From assembly GCA_964586855.1 (NCBI GenBank), contig CAZPHO010000006.1, positions 1-50,176 on the forward strand: 50,176 nt of DNA. Reading direction: 5' to 3'. Under the pieces are notes generated by a model, which was not told where the DNA came from, made no database searches, and saw nothing but the letters and a program-made list of their open reading frames with translations. Source of the stretch: CAYLXN01 sp964586855. GTDB taxonomy: Bacteria > Patescibacteriota > Saccharimonadia > Saccharimonadales > Saccharimonadaceae. Positions 16,639-25,674 of the stretch are shown here, piece by piece (positions within the stretch are counted from its first letter, which is position 1; the number at the start of each line of letters is the position of its first letter). Both the position numbers and the translations under genes were made by a program.

Positions 16639-17055
16639 TTAATCGGTTTTAGTTTCTTTGTCTTCAGTTGGTTTAGCCTTAGCAGTCGGCGCATTAACCG
16701 CCTCGTGATCAAAAGCCACACCTTTTAGTCGCTCGCCTTTACCGCTGCGATCACGCATGTAAGAAATGTAGTTACGACGAACTTTTGATCGCCGCACAAC
16801 TTCGATTTTTTCAACTAGCGGACTGTGGATCAGAAAGCCTTTTTCGACGCCAACGCCTGAGCTAGTCTTGCGGACGGTAATTCGAGCCGAAGCTGAATTT
16901 TTGCGATCAACCCGAACTACAACGCCTTCAAACGCCTGCACCCGTTCTTTATCGCCTTCTTTAATTTTTTGGTGAACCTTAACTCGATCACCACTCTGGA
17001 CTTCAACCATACTATCTTTCTTCTGAGCATCGTTGATTTTTTTAATCAATTCCAT
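16639..17055 (-). CDS. rplS: 50S ribosomal protein L19
   Basis: 138 residues. The L19 core is clear (VQSGDRVKVHQKIKEGDKER, FEGVVVRVDRKNSASARITV, GVGVEKGFLIHSPLVEKIEV), with a short charged tail. It sits at the 30S-50S interface. An AAAGGGAAG ribosome binding site precedes the ATG. In many bacteria it follows trmD; here trmD is about 31 kb away and rplS leads a thioredoxin gene. Confidence 0.96.
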   Translation of the reverse strand: MELIKKINDAQKKDSMVEVQSGDRVKVHQKIKEGDKERVQAFEGVVVRVDRKNSASARITVRKTSSGVGVEKGFLIHSPLVEKIEVVRRSKVRRNYISYMRDRSGKGERLKGVAFDHEAVNAPTAKAKPTEDKETKTD

Positions 17056-17127
17056 ATCTTCCCTTTATCTTATATTTTGATATCTATCAGATGAGTAGTA
17101 TACCATAAAAAACTAGTTTTTAAAAGC

Positions 17128-18747
17128 TTAAATTACGCGATTAATTTCGCTGAGGGTAGTTTTACCCTCAAGAGCCATAATTGCTGCTTTTTCGACCAAG
17201 GTCAACATGCCGCTTTTGCGAGCCTCTTCCTCAATATCGCGAGTGTTAACGTCGCGCACTTCGCCATCAATAATTTTTTGAATATTTTCGTTGACAACCA
17301 ACTGTTCCATCACTACTGTGCGGCCTTTGTAGCCAAACGGCGAAGCTTTGCTCGGCACTGGTTTGTATAATTTCATATCATCAATCAATGGCTTTTTGAT
17401 CTCGTCAGACACGTTTTCTAACTGACGCAAAATCCAGTTACGCTCGGCTTCTGATGGCTCGTAAGCTTGCTTATTGTCATCAAGTTGACGAACTAGGCGC
17501 TGAGCCATAACCAGCCGAACTGCCGAAGCAAAAATCGGATTGACGCCAATCATATCAATCAAACGCACAAAAGCTGCAGCTGTCGAATCAGCGTGAAAAG
17601 TTGCCAGCACTAAGTGGCCAGTGATTGACGCCTGAATCGCCGTCCGGGCTGTGTCAACATCACGAATCTCACCGACCATCACCACATCTGGATCAAGCCG
17701 CAAGACCGAGCGCAAGCCATCGGCAAAATTGCCACCATCGCCAGTATTGATCGGGATCTGAGTAATCCCAGTCACGCTGTATTCAACCGGATCTTCCAGT
17801 GTAATAATTTTGCGATCCGAAGCGTTGAGGGCATTAATCATGCTATAAAGAGTGGTCGATTTACCCGAACCAGTCGGCCCAACCACCAGCACCAAACCGC
17901 GCGGGTGACTAATAATTTCATCAATTTCAGCTCGCTCCTGCTCACCCAGGCCAAGCAAATCTAGATTCAAAAATGATTGGTCGAAATTAAACAAACGCAG
18001 CACCGAATCCATGCCATACATCGTCGGCACCATTTCAACGCGTAAGTTGAGCAAAAACGGCCCGTCATCTTTTTGGATTTCCATTCGCATGTTGCCAGAT
18101 TGTGGCTTGGTTGAAGCGGCCGACATCGAGGCTCGACTCGATAGCTCACCGATGATGATTCGATAGCGGTCACGCTCGATATTAGCCACCGGATGCAGCG
18201 CACCATCGACTCGCATCCGAATCCGAATTTTGTCGCGCATATTTTCGATATGAATATCGCTAGCACCTAAGCGCTCAGCCTGGGTAATTAGAAAATCAAA
18301 TAATTCATCAGGTCGAACGCTAGCTAGAGTTTTTGAAACCTCGTCAATCGTTTCGCTGTCGCCGGCTTTAGCGATTTGAATATCATCGTATTCGACCTCT
18401 TTGGGCGGATCGTAACGCAGCATGACGGTCCGAAAACCATCTTCACTAACCAGCAAAAAGCGAACAGCTTGGCCTTTGTCTTCGTATTGCTTTTTTAGCA
18501 ATGCCAGGAAAGATTGTGGCGTCAGCGAAGTCACGCCAAACTGAAATGGCGCCCGGCCCTCACCAATCGACAGCGGAATAATGTGATTGTCACGCATTTC
18601 TTTGATCGATAGAATCTCATGATGAAGCGGCAAACTATTTTCAATCGGCCGCATGTCAAAATAGCGAAAACCGAGCAGTTCCGAGCGTCGCTCAGCGGCT
18701 TTTTCATTGAGGTCGCGTTGGTCGCGCCTAGCTCGATCTTCATCCAT
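17128..18747 (-). CDS. pilB: Type II/IV secretion system ATPase (PilB/GspE family)
   Basis: About 539 residues from the ATG at 18747 (MDEDRARRDQ). The longer frame to 18918 would overlap the divergent promoter. The protein drives assembly of type IV pili or related secretion machines. Motifs are Walker A VVGPTGSGKSTTLYSMI, the Asp box ITLEDPVEYSV, Walker B DPDVVMVGEIRD and the His box THLVL-like ITGHLVLATFHAD. The tetracysteine zinc motif of many PilB proteins is missing. The promoter is an extended -10 (TGTTATAAT) 8 bases before the ATG, so the message is probably leaderless. No other pilus genes are in the window. Confidence 0.87.
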   Translation of the reverse strand: MDEDRARRDQRDLNEKAAERRSELLGFRYFDMRPIENSLPLHHEILSIKEMRDNHIIPLSIGEGRAPFQFGVTSLTPQSFLALLKKQYEDKGQAVRFLLVSEDGFRTVMLRYDPPKEVEYDDIQIAKAGDSETIDEVSKTLASVRPDELFDFLITQAERLGASDIHIENMRDKIRIRMRVDGALHPVANIERDRYRIIIGELSSRASMSAASTKPQSGNMRMEIQKDDGPFLLNLRVEMVPTMYGMDSVLRLFNFDQSFLNLDLLGLGEQERAEIDEIISHPRGLVLVVGPTGSGKSTTLYSMINALNASDRKIITLEDPVEYSVTGITQIPINTGDGGNFADGLRSVLRLDPDVVMVGEIRDVDTARTAIQASITGHLVLATFHADSTAAAFVRLIDMIGVNPIFASAVRLVMAQRLVRQLDDNKQAYEPSEAERNWILRQLENVSDEIKKPLIDDMKLYKPVPSKASPFGYKGRTVVMEQLVVNENIQKIIDGEVRDVNTRDIEEEARKSGMLTLVEKAAIMALEGKTTLSEINRVI

Positions 18748-18819
18748 GCTCTCATTATAACAAAAAGCTAACGGTTTGGGTAGAAAGCCAAACCTCCCCT
18801 TGCAAAAATAGCTAAAACT

Positions 18820-18828
18820 TGGTATAAT
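18820..18828 (+). promoter_or_regulatory. Extended -10 promoter of the 18874 gene
   Basis: TGGTATAAT, with the transcript expected to start near 18835 and a strong AAGGAGG ribosome binding site just before the ATG at 18874. It faces away from the leaderless promoter of the PilB-like gene. Confidence 0.6.
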
Positions 18829-18873
18829 AGCCAAACTTGGCTTGCCAAGAATTTTAAAAAGGAGGTATCTGTT

Positions 18874-19353
18874 ATGGGAATCGGTTTTGAATTTCAACAG
18901 ATACAACGAGATTACCACCAGGCAACTGAATATCTTGAGCAGGAAAGGTTGCTAGAAGCAGCATTTCTAATCGCTTGCTCGTTTGAGGAATGGCAATGGC
19001 TAATCACCGAGACAGTTGGCGGATTGAGATACTCATCACTCGAAAAAGCTAGCGCCATGGCTAGAAATCCGGCAGACTTTGCTTGGATTTGCGAAGAGTT
19101 AAAGGGCGAAAGAAATTTAATCATCAATCCCTTGCGGGAAGAACTGGAAGACTCAGAGGCAAAAGCGCTGCAATATCGAAAGCGAGCTAAAGATAATACT
19201 CAATGGCCAATGCCTCGACGCGAGGCCTTAGTCGCTCGCCAGCGGCAAGACATGCTAAAGGTCATTGACAAAAAACACGCCAAAATTATTGAGGCGATAA
19301 AAAAACGCGCTTCGGAACGCGGTTTCGATCTGGAAAGCTTAAGACAAATCTAG
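18874..19353 (+). CDS. Hypothetical protein, helical
   Basis: 159 residues, charged and strongly helical, with a possible coiled coil near the C-terminus (DMLKVIDKKHAKIIEAIKKR). No recognised family, signal peptide or membrane helix. A strong AAGGAGG site and a dedicated terminator make it a well-expressed single-gene unit. Its general look (charged helical, Trp-containing) recalls the hypothetical at 14337, but I see no clear homology. Confidence 0.75.
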   Translation: MGIGFEFQQIQRDYHQATEYLEQERLLEAAFLIACSFEEWQWLITETVGGLRYSSLEKASAMARNPADFAWICEELKGERNLIINPLREELEDSEAKALQYRKRAKDNTQWPMPRREALVARQRQDMLKVIDKKHAKIIEAIKKRASERGFDLESLRQI

Positions 19354-19367
19354 TAACCTCCTTGGAC

Positions 19368-19394
19368 GCCACAGCAATTAGCTGTGGCTTTTTC
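19368..19394 (+). terminator. Rho-independent terminator
   Basis: Stem gccacagc/gctgtggc with loop aatta followed by tttttc. Confidence 0.85.
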
Positions 19395-19419
19395 ATTGAT
19401 TGACATTTATAATTAAACT

Positions 19420-19920
19420 ATGTTGCAGCTAAAGCTAATTTTGCCCAATATCCGTTCAATTCATAATGTCGGCTCAATCATGCGCACTGCCGACGGCTTT
19501 GGAGTTGAGGAGATTATTTTTGCTGGCTACACTCCCTACCCGCGCCAGCCCACCGACACCCGTCTACCGCACATTGCTGCCAAAATCAGCCAACAACTGC
19601 ACAAAACCGCTCTTGGGGCTGAAACTAGCGTAGCCAGTCGCTATGTGACCGACCTCAATACTGAACTTGAACAATTAAAGGCAGCTGACTGGGAAATCAT
19701 TGCGCTTGAACAAGCCAAGACTAGCATCAAACTAGCCGATTTCAAGCCAACGGTTGCAAAAATTGCCTTAATTATCGGCGAAGAAGTCGACGGCATCGCG
19801 CCCGAACTGCTCAGCCAAGCTGATCAAATTATCGAAATTCCAATGGTCGGCCAAAAAGAATCGTTCAATGTCAGCGTCGCCACTGGCATCGCCCTCTATC
19901 ATCTGACGCAGATTATTTGA
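19420..19920 (+). CDS. SpoU/TrmH family RNA 2'-O-methyltransferase
   Basis: 166 residues of the SPOUT fold, with the three family motifs: NIRSIHNVGSIMRTADGFGV, IALIIGEEVDGIAPELL and IEIPMVGQKESFNVSVATGI. It transfers methyl from SAM to a ribose 2'-OH in tRNA or rRNA; the exact target cannot be assigned. It lacks the extra N-terminal RNA-binding domain of RlmB. TATAAT lies 6 bases before the ATG, so it is probably leaderless. Its end overlaps the end of the convergent dnaE by 8 bases. Confidence 0.88.
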   Translation: MLQLKLILPNIRSIHNVGSIMRTADGFGVEEIIFAGYTPYPRQPTDTRLPHIAAKISQQLHKTALGAETSVASRYVTDLNTELEQLKAADWEIIALEQAKTSIKLADFKPTVAKIALIIGEEVDGIAPELLSQADQIIEIPMVGQKESFNVSVATGIALYHLTQII

Positions 19921-22900
19921 CGGCCACACAGTCAGCCGAAAACTTGGCGACTAAACTGTCGACCAAAGCTGCAGCCGACAAATCTACCTTGAATGGCAGC
20001 TTGAGGGCTGACTTGTTGCTTTCATCCAAAACTAAAATTACTGACTGCTTGCCTGGATAGGCTTGGCACAAATCCTTCAAATCAACTAAATCTTGCTGAT
20101 TTTTGGGGTTAGTGATTTTGACATATAGAGTCGACTGCTCTATAGGCGGCGCTGACTCAGACACAACCGCCGCCGCTGGCTGATTGACTTTTGCCGCTAA
20201 AACTTTAGATTTTTGCCGAGCCTTGGCGGTCTGGACTTTATTTTCCTCCATAAAAGCTTCATAATCACCCTTGGGAGTGGTTTTTTTGCGCCAAGTCGGC
20301 TGATAATCCTTAATTTTCTCGTCGGTTAATTCGGTAATTTGATTAACTATCATTTTCGGATCACTAGGGTTGCCATCTTTGTCGGTGGCGTTGATTCGCC
20401 CGTCGACTTCGACAATCATATCAACCTGCAAATTATCTCTGACTTCGGCGTAAAGTTTGGGGAATAAAATCAGATCAATTGAGGCGGTTTTACTTTCTAG
20501 AGCCACAAAGGCCATTTTATCGCCTTTTTTAGTTAAAATTTCCCGAATCCCACTAATCGAGCCGCCAATTTTTAAATTTTTACCTTCGTGAGCGGCGGTT
20601 AGCTCGCTAAAATTAACCGTTTGCTCAACTAAATAGCGCTCAAAATCATCCAGCGGATGCGAGCTAATGTAGAGCCCTAACAATTCTCGCTCCCAAAGCA
20701 ACAATTCTTTGGTCGAAACTGGAGTTGGACTAGGATTAAGCTCCAGTTCAGCCGTTTCATCAATCAGACCACCAAACAAATCAGTCTGGCCACTAGCCAC
20801 ATCTTTAGCTTTGCGCGACATATAAGCTTGGATTTTGTCTAGATTGTGCAAAATGTCGTTACGATCGGCCAAATCATCAAAAGCGCCAGTCTTGACCAGC
20901 GATTCCCAAGCTTTTTTATTAAACTTTGAGCCAGCCATCCGCTTGGCAAAATCAACCAAACTAGTAAATTTACCGTTACGTTTGCGCTCAACTTCAACCT
21001 CTTCGACGATCGCCTCGCCAACACCTTTAACTGCCGACAAGCCGAATCGAACATGCCCCGTCTCGGGCACAATCGCAAAATCCATAAAGCTTTCATTGAT
21101 GCTTGGCGCCAAAACTTTGATGTCCATGTATTGACATTCAGCAATCTGAATCGCCAGCCGATCAGTGTCGTCTTTGTCGCTGGTCATCAGTGCCGCCATA
21201 AATGCACTCGGGTAGTGAGCCTTGAGGTAGGCCGTCCAGTAAGCAATCAAACCATAGCAAGCGGCGTGTGATTTATTAAAACAATAATTAGCAAATTCCT
21301 GCAACTGATCCCAAAATTTTTCAATTGTCTGCTGGGAAATGTCACTGTTTTTGAGCGCACCTTTGATCAATTGTGGTTTGATTTCCGCCATCAAATCAAG
21401 CTTCTTTTTGCCAACCGCCTTGCGTAAATTATCGGCCTGACCACCGGTAAAACCAGCTAAATCTTTTGAAATCTGCATAAACTGTTCTTGATAAACCAAA
21501 ACCCCGTAAGTATTTTCGAGCGCCGCTTCCATTTTTGGATGGAGATAAGTAATTTTTTCCTCGCCATGTTTACGCTTAATAAACGAATCGATAAACTGCA
21601 TCGGTCCAGGTCGATACAGCGCCACCATGGCGATAATGTCTTCAAACTGCTCGGCGTGTAATTCACGCAAATATTTTTTCATACCCGCCGACTCAAGTTG
21701 AAACACGCCAGTCGTATCACCCCGCTGAAACAGCTTGTAGGTTTTTTCGTCATCGAGTGGCAAATCTGCCATCACGATGTCACGTTGATAAACTTTTCGG
21801 ATAATTCGCAAAGTATTGTTGATAATCGACAAGTTTGACAACCCCAAGAAATCCATCTTCAGCAAACCTAAATCCTCAACACTACCCATCGGAAATTGAG
21901 TTGCCACTACGCCTTTTTGAGCTCGTTCGAGCGGTAAATATTTAACCAAATCCTCAGGCGCAATCACCACCCCACAGGCATGCACGCCGTGTGACCGAAT
22001 CGTCCCTTCCAAACGCACCGCATAATCCAAAATCTGCTTCGACTGCGGATTTTCTTTGTATTCTTTCGACAAATCAGGATCTTCTTTGATGCTAGTTTTA
22101 AGCGGAATGTGCCGTCCCTGGATCGCAGATGGCACCATCTTGCTCAGGCGATCAGCTTCAACGTAAGGCACTTCCAGCACCCGAGCCACGTCACGCACCG
22201 ATTGACGAGCCGCCATCTTACCAAAAGTCACAATGTTTGCCACTCGACCTTCGCCGTATTTATCAACACAATATTGCACTACTTCATCCCGCCGATCATC
22301 CTGGATGTCGATATCAATATCTGGCATGCTGATCCGATCAGGATTCAAAAATCGCTCAAACAGCAAATCGTACTCCAGCGGATCAAGGTCGGTAATCGAC
22401 AAGCAATAGGCCACAATCGCTCCAGCCGCCGAACCGCGCCCCGGACCAAAAACAATCCCTCGATCTTTGCCCCAGTTGATAAAATCCTGAACAATCAAAA
22501 AATACTCGTTATAATTCATTCGCTCAATCACTTCGAGCTCAAAGTCCAATCGTTGATTGATTTCAGGTGATAATTTCTTTTTGATAGCCGCAGTGCTCAG
22601 CGGCTTGGCATCAAATTGCTCGCGAGTCATGCCGCCATAGCGCAACATCGCCCCTCGATAAACCAATTTGTCCAGATAGCTTTTGGGCGTTTCGCCTTCT
22701 GGAACTGGAAAGGATGGAATTAAAATTCGCCCCAAATCTAGCTCGACCTGACACCGATCAGCAATTCGTTTGCTGTTTTTGACCGCTTCTGGAAATTCCT
22801 CACCCCAACGAGCGATAATATCTTTCGGATCAGTTAGGTATAACTCAAATTCTTTAAGTGACATCCGCCGCTCATCGCGTAGAAAAGCGCCCGTCCCGAC

Positions 22901-23602
22901 ACACAACAAAATTTCATGCACTTGGCGGTCTTCAAGATTGAGATAGTGGCCATCACAAGTCACCACCAGCGGAATATCGAGCTCTTTGGACAGCTTCACC
23001 AAGCCTTCATTTACAATCCGCTGATTTTCATAAGGCGCTGGCGATTTTGGATGGCCATGATCTTGCATTTCCAGATAAAATCGATCGCCAAAAACCGATT
23101 TATACCACTCAGCCAATTCCTTGGCGGCTTTGTAATTACCGTTAATTAATTTCGTTGAAATTTCACTCGAACCACAGCCGCTTAAACAAATTACGCCCTC
23201 AGAATATTGCTCCAGCAACTCATGGTCAACCCGCGGTTTATAATAAAAGCCTTCGAGGTTAGCCTTGGTCGAAAGCATCATCAAATTCTGATAGCCAACA
23301 TTATTCATCGCTAGCAACGTCAAGTGATAGCGCTTTTTATCAATCGCAGGGTCTCTGTCAAACCGGCTGCGCTCAGCCACATAAGTTTCGATTCCCATAA
23401 TCGGCTTGACGCCTGCATCTTTGGCGGTTTTGTAAACATCAATCAAGCCCGACATCGTGCCGTGATCAGTCACCGCCACCGCCTCCATGCCGAAGTCTTT
23501 GGTCTTGGCAACCAACTCGTCAACTTTAGTCAAGCCATCCAGTAAACTATAGTGCGTGTGATTGTGCAAATGCACAAAATCAGCTGGTTTTAGGCCGGCC
23601 AC
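19913..23602 (-). CDS. dnaE: DNA polymerase III alpha subunit (DnaE)
   Basis: 1229-residue replicative polymerase. A PHP domain is at the N-terminus (FVHLHNHTHYSLLDG, VTDHGTMSG). The polymerase domain has GPGRGSAAGAIVAY and the catalytic aspartates in PDIDIDIQDDRR. The finger region has GVFQLESAGMKKYLRE and ALYRPGPMQFIDSFI. Helix-hairpin-helix and OB-fold (NLKIGGSISGIREILTKKGD) domains follow. The start is GTG at 23602, since the frame is closed by TGA seven codons upstream. A 12-codon upstream ORF overlaps this start. Confidence 0.96.
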   Translation of the reverse strand: MAGLKPADFVHLHNHTHYSLLDGLTKVDELVAKTKDFGMEAVAVTDHGTMSGLIDVYKTAKDAGVKPIMGIETYVAERSRFDRDPAIDKKRYHLTLLAMNNVGYQNLMMLSTKANLEGFYYKPRVDHELLEQYSEGVICLSGCGSSEISTKLINGNYKAAKELAEWYKSVFGDRFYLEMQDHGHPKSPAPYENQRIVNEGLVKLSKELDIPLVVTCDGHYLNLEDRQVHEILLCVGTGAFLRDERRMSLKEFELYLTDPKDIIARWGEEFPEAVKNSKRIADRCQVELDLGRILIPSFPVPEGETPKSYLDKLVYRGAMLRYGGMTREQFDAKPLSTAAIKKKLSPEINQRLDFELEVIERMNYNEYFLIVQDFINWGKDRGIVFGPGRGSAAGAIVAYCLSITDLDPLEYDLLFERFLNPDRISMPDIDIDIQDDRRDEVVQYCVDKYGEGRVANIVTFGKMAARQSVRDVARVLEVPYVEADRLSKMVPSAIQGRHIPLKTSIKEDPDLSKEYKENPQSKQILDYAVRLEGTIRSHGVHACGVVIAPEDLVKYLPLERAQKGVVATQFPMGSVEDLGLLKMDFLGLSNLSIINNTLRIIRKVYQRDIVMADLPLDDEKTYKLFQRGDTTGVFQLESAGMKKYLRELHAEQFEDIIAMVALYRPGPMQFIDSFIKRKHGEEKITYLHPKMEAALENTYGVLVYQEQFMQISKDLAGFTGGQADNLRKAVGKKKLDLMAEIKPQLIKGALKNSDISQQTIEKFWDQLQEFANYCFNKSHAACYGLIAYWTAYLKAHYPSAFMAALMTSDKDDTDRLAIQIAECQYMDIKVLAPSINESFMDFAIVPETGHVRFGLSAVKGVGEAIVEEVEVERKRNGKFTSLVDFAKRMAGSKFNKKAWESLVKTGAFDDLADRNDILHNLDKIQAYMSRKAKDVASGQTDLFGGLIDETAELELNPSPTPVSTKELLLWERELLGLYISSHPLDDFERYLVEQTVNFSELTAAHEGKNLKIGGSISGIREILTKKGDKMAFVALESKTASIDLILFPKLYAEVRDNLQVDMIVEVDGRINATDKDGNPSDPKMIVNQITELTDEKIKDYQPTWRKKTTPKGDYEAFMEENKVQTAKARQKSKVLAAKVNQPAAAVVSESAPPIEQSTLYVKITNPKNQQDLVDLKDLCQAYPGKQSVILVLDESNKSALKLPFKVDLSAAALVDSLVAKFSADCVAVK

Positions 23603-23628
23603 AAGACCCGCTTTTCGTTGTCAATCAT
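23590..23628 (-). CDS. Upstream micro-ORF overlapping the dnaE start
   Basis: ATG at 23628, TAA at 23590, encoding MIDNEKRVLWPA. TATAAT lies 7 bases before this ATG, the same spacing as other leaderless starts in the window. dnaE itself begins with GTG inside it in another frame. It could couple dnaE translation to termination of the micro-ORF, or be chance. Confidence 0.35.
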   Translation of the reverse strand: MIDNEKRVLWPA

Positions 23629-23680
23629 TACCACTATTATAGCTTAAATCAGCCAAGTTTTGAATTGACTGTTGTATAAA

Positions 23681-24034
23681 TTATTGTGCATATTTGGTGA
23701 TTTCGCGCACAAAATCACCAATCAGCGGGAACCAGTCAACCACACTACTGAGAAACCAAAGCGTAATCGCTAAAATAATCGTCCCACCAAGCGCACTACC
23801 CAGACCAAAGGCCACACCCCGCCAGAAATTCAGGCGAATCACCTTTGAGCGTCTGGCAAAAACTGATTCGATCAAACTATCAATTATTTGCTGCTCCTGT
23901 TGCTTATTTTTGAGCCGCTGTTTTTGAACTTCGGTATAAATTTCGTGCTGACTTTTGTCTGCTAAGCGTCGCTTGGCCCGATCAACCGACCGTTGAGCAG
24001 CTCGATCGGATGGGCTTTGGCTATCTTTATTCAT
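23681..24034 (-). CDS. DUF5665-like membrane protein
   Basis: 117 residues. The N-terminal half is charged and soluble (RAKRRLADKSQHEIYTEVQK), then one glycine-rich membrane segment and a short amphipathic end (FWRGVAFGLGSALGGTIILA, WFPLIGDFVREI). The C-terminal block resembles DUF5665, a small family of unknown function. It sits alone between dnaE and the YtxH gene. Confidence 0.65.
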   Translation of the reverse strand: MNKDSQSPSDRAAQRSVDRAKRRLADKSQHEIYTEVQKQRLKNKQQEQQIIDSLIESVFARRSKVIRLNFWRGVAFGLGSALGGTIILAITLWFLSSVVDWFPLIGDFVREITKYAQ

Positions 24035-24067
24035 ATCTCAACTATAACACACCTCTTAGGCAAAAAT

Positions 24068-24100
24068 AAATTACCTCTCGTTAAAAACAAGAGGTGATTT
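24068..24100 (-). terminator. Hairpin downstream of the YtxH gene
   Basis: Stem acctct/agaggt around a loop with an A-run (T-run on the minus strand), followed on the minus strand by attatttttgcc-like T-rich sequence. It would end the 24727-24118 transcript. Confidence 0.55.
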
Positions 24101-24117
24101 ATATCAAGCAATCAGGC

Positions 24118-24468
24118 TTACTTAAGCTTTTTCTTGGCTTCAGCTGCAACTTTGTCAGCTTGCTTGTCAGCTTTTTTGCTAAAGTCTCGAAATCCTTCGC
24201 GAGCTCGATCAACCTGGTCGGCGGCTTTAGCCTTGACGTCGTCGGTTGCTTTGCGGGCATCTTCTGCTAAATTTTCGCTACGAGCCTTAACGTCACTCGC
24301 TACTTGATCGGCTTTTTTCTTTACATCTTTGCTGACTTCATCAGCCTTACGCTTGGCATCTTCGCGCATTTCTTTGCCACTCTTAGGGGCAGTAAATATA
24401 CCAGCCACAACTCCGACAGCCGCTCCGAGCAGCGCACCGAGTGCAAATGAACCTTTATTTTTTGACAT
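24118..24468 (-). CDS. YtxH domain protein
   Basis: 116 residues. The YtxH motif is at the N-terminus (ALGALLGAAVGVVAGIFTAPKSGKE split over residues 8-32), followed by a long, Lys/Ala/Asp-rich coiled helix with heptad-like repeats of KADxV and KARSEN type. YtxH proteins are membrane-associated and often stress-linked, but the exact role is unknown. It overlaps no gene but follows the 24470 gene after 1 base, so the two form one operon. Confidence 0.8.
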   Translation of the reverse strand: MSKNKGSFALGALLGAAVGVVAGIFTAPKSGKEMREDAKRKADEVSKDVKKKADQVASDVKARSENLAEDARKATDDVKAKAADQVDRAREGFRDFSKKADKQADKVAAEAKKKLK

Positions 24469-24469
24469 T

Positions 24470-24727
24470 CTAGTCTCCTTTCTTGTTAGACTTTACACGC
24501 TTGACAATATCCATCACAAATTTGCCAACAAATACCGGCGAAGAAAATTTGGCCACATTGGCGACGGCTTCTGAAACATTGACTGACGTCTCCCCGACTC
24601 GGTCGGCAACTGTTTGGATTTTGCGAACTAACTTAATTAGATAAACAGTCAGTGCGATGGCAATTATCAGAAAAATCGACAACACAATCGCTAAGATTAT
24701 TACTAAAATTGTTGCTGCATCGTTCAA
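24470..24727 (-). CDS. Small membrane protein (DUF948-like)
   Basis: 85 residues: one long N-terminal membrane helix (ILVIILAIVLSIFLIIAIAL), then a helical tail with IQTVADRVGETSVNVSEAVA, the kind of heptad pattern seen in DUF948 proteins. These often pair with YtxH genes, as here. A GGAG ribosome binding site is present. The specific function is unknown. Confidence 0.7.
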   Translation of the reverse strand: MNDAATILVIILAIVLSIFLIIAIALTVYLIKLVRKIQTVADRVGETSVNVSEAVANVAKFSSPVFVGKFVMDIVKRVKSNKKGD

Positions 24728-24783
24728 TTTGAGCTCCTTTCGTTTTAGTAAGTTACTGTTTTATCTTAGCATAAATCGCAGCT

Positions 24784-25674
24784 TTAGTCCAATCTTTGGC
24801 GTAAAAAGACTTTTAGTAGCCCCGCGTATTTTGGACTTTCAAGTGCCATATCGATGACGGCACAGATATATTTGAACTGATCGCCAGTGTCGTGCCAGAT
24901 GCCATCGATGACTCGGCCGTAAACTTCGTCGGTAGCCAGCAGTTCGTAAATGCTATCAATTAGGCTGATTTCACCGTTTTTGCTGACTTTTTCTTGGGCG
25001 ATAATCGGCATAATGTTTGGCGTCAATAAGTAGCCACCAACTGAAGCTGTAGTGCTGGTGGTATTTTCTGGGCCTGGTTTTTCTTTTAGGTCGGTGATTT
25101 TGAGCACTCGGCCTTCGCCCAAATCAACCTTTTCACCCTCAGCCATGCCGTATTTGTCTGAATCTTTATGATCAATTTTAACTAGCGAAATTACCGATTT
25201 ACCGGTTTGGTTATAAGTGTCGAGCAATTGCTTGGCCCGCGGAATGTCCGACCGGAAAAAATCATCCGCAAAAAATACAAAAAACGGCTCGTTGTCCTTG
25301 AGCAAATGTTTGGCGTTAAGAACTGGCCGAGCGTTACCCTTGGGCTCGCCTTTTTGGCGAACGTAAGTAAAATTGGCCATCTCAGCAATTTGCTGAATTT
25401 GATCAGCTTTGCTATTTTTGCCAGCTTCCCGTAACTGGCTTTCGAGCTCATACGACCGATCGAAGTGATCTTCAATTGCTCGCTTTGTAGCACCAGTGAC
25501 AATAATAATTTCCTCGATTCCAGCCGCCACCACCTCCTCAACAATTAGCTGAATCACTGGCTTATCGATAATCGGCAACATCTCTTTGGGCATCGATTTG
25601 GTCTGAGGTAAAAACCGAGTGCCTAGGCCAGCCGCACAAATAATTGCCCGACTTGGTTGTGGATATTGTGTCAT
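24784..25674 (-). CDS. galU: UTP-glucose-1-phosphate uridylyltransferase
   Basis: 296 residues. It makes UDP-glucose from UTP and glucose 1-phosphate, a precursor for glycans. The nucleotidyltransferase signature is complete (AAGLGTRFLPQTKSMPKEML, IIDKPVIQLIVEE), as are the FVFFADDFF metal/nucleotide region and GGYLLTPNIM. It starts directly after the gatB stop and is the last gene of the gat operon. It could supply the exopolysaccharide operon at 40976-44073. Confidence 0.95.
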   Translation of the reverse strand: MTQYPQPSRAIICAAGLGTRFLPQTKSMPKEMLPIIDKPVIQLIVEEVVAAGIEEIIIVTGATKRAIEDHFDRSYELESQLREAGKNSKADQIQQIAEMANFTYVRQKGEPKGNARPVLNAKHLLKDNEPFFVFFADDFFRSDIPRAKQLLDTYNQTGKSVISLVKIDHKDSDKYGMAEGEKVDLGEGRVLKITDLKEKPGPENTTSTTASVGGYLLTPNIMPIIAQEKVSKNGEISLIDSIYELLATDEVYGRVIDGIWHDTGDQFKYICAVIDMALESPKYAGLLKVFLRQRLD

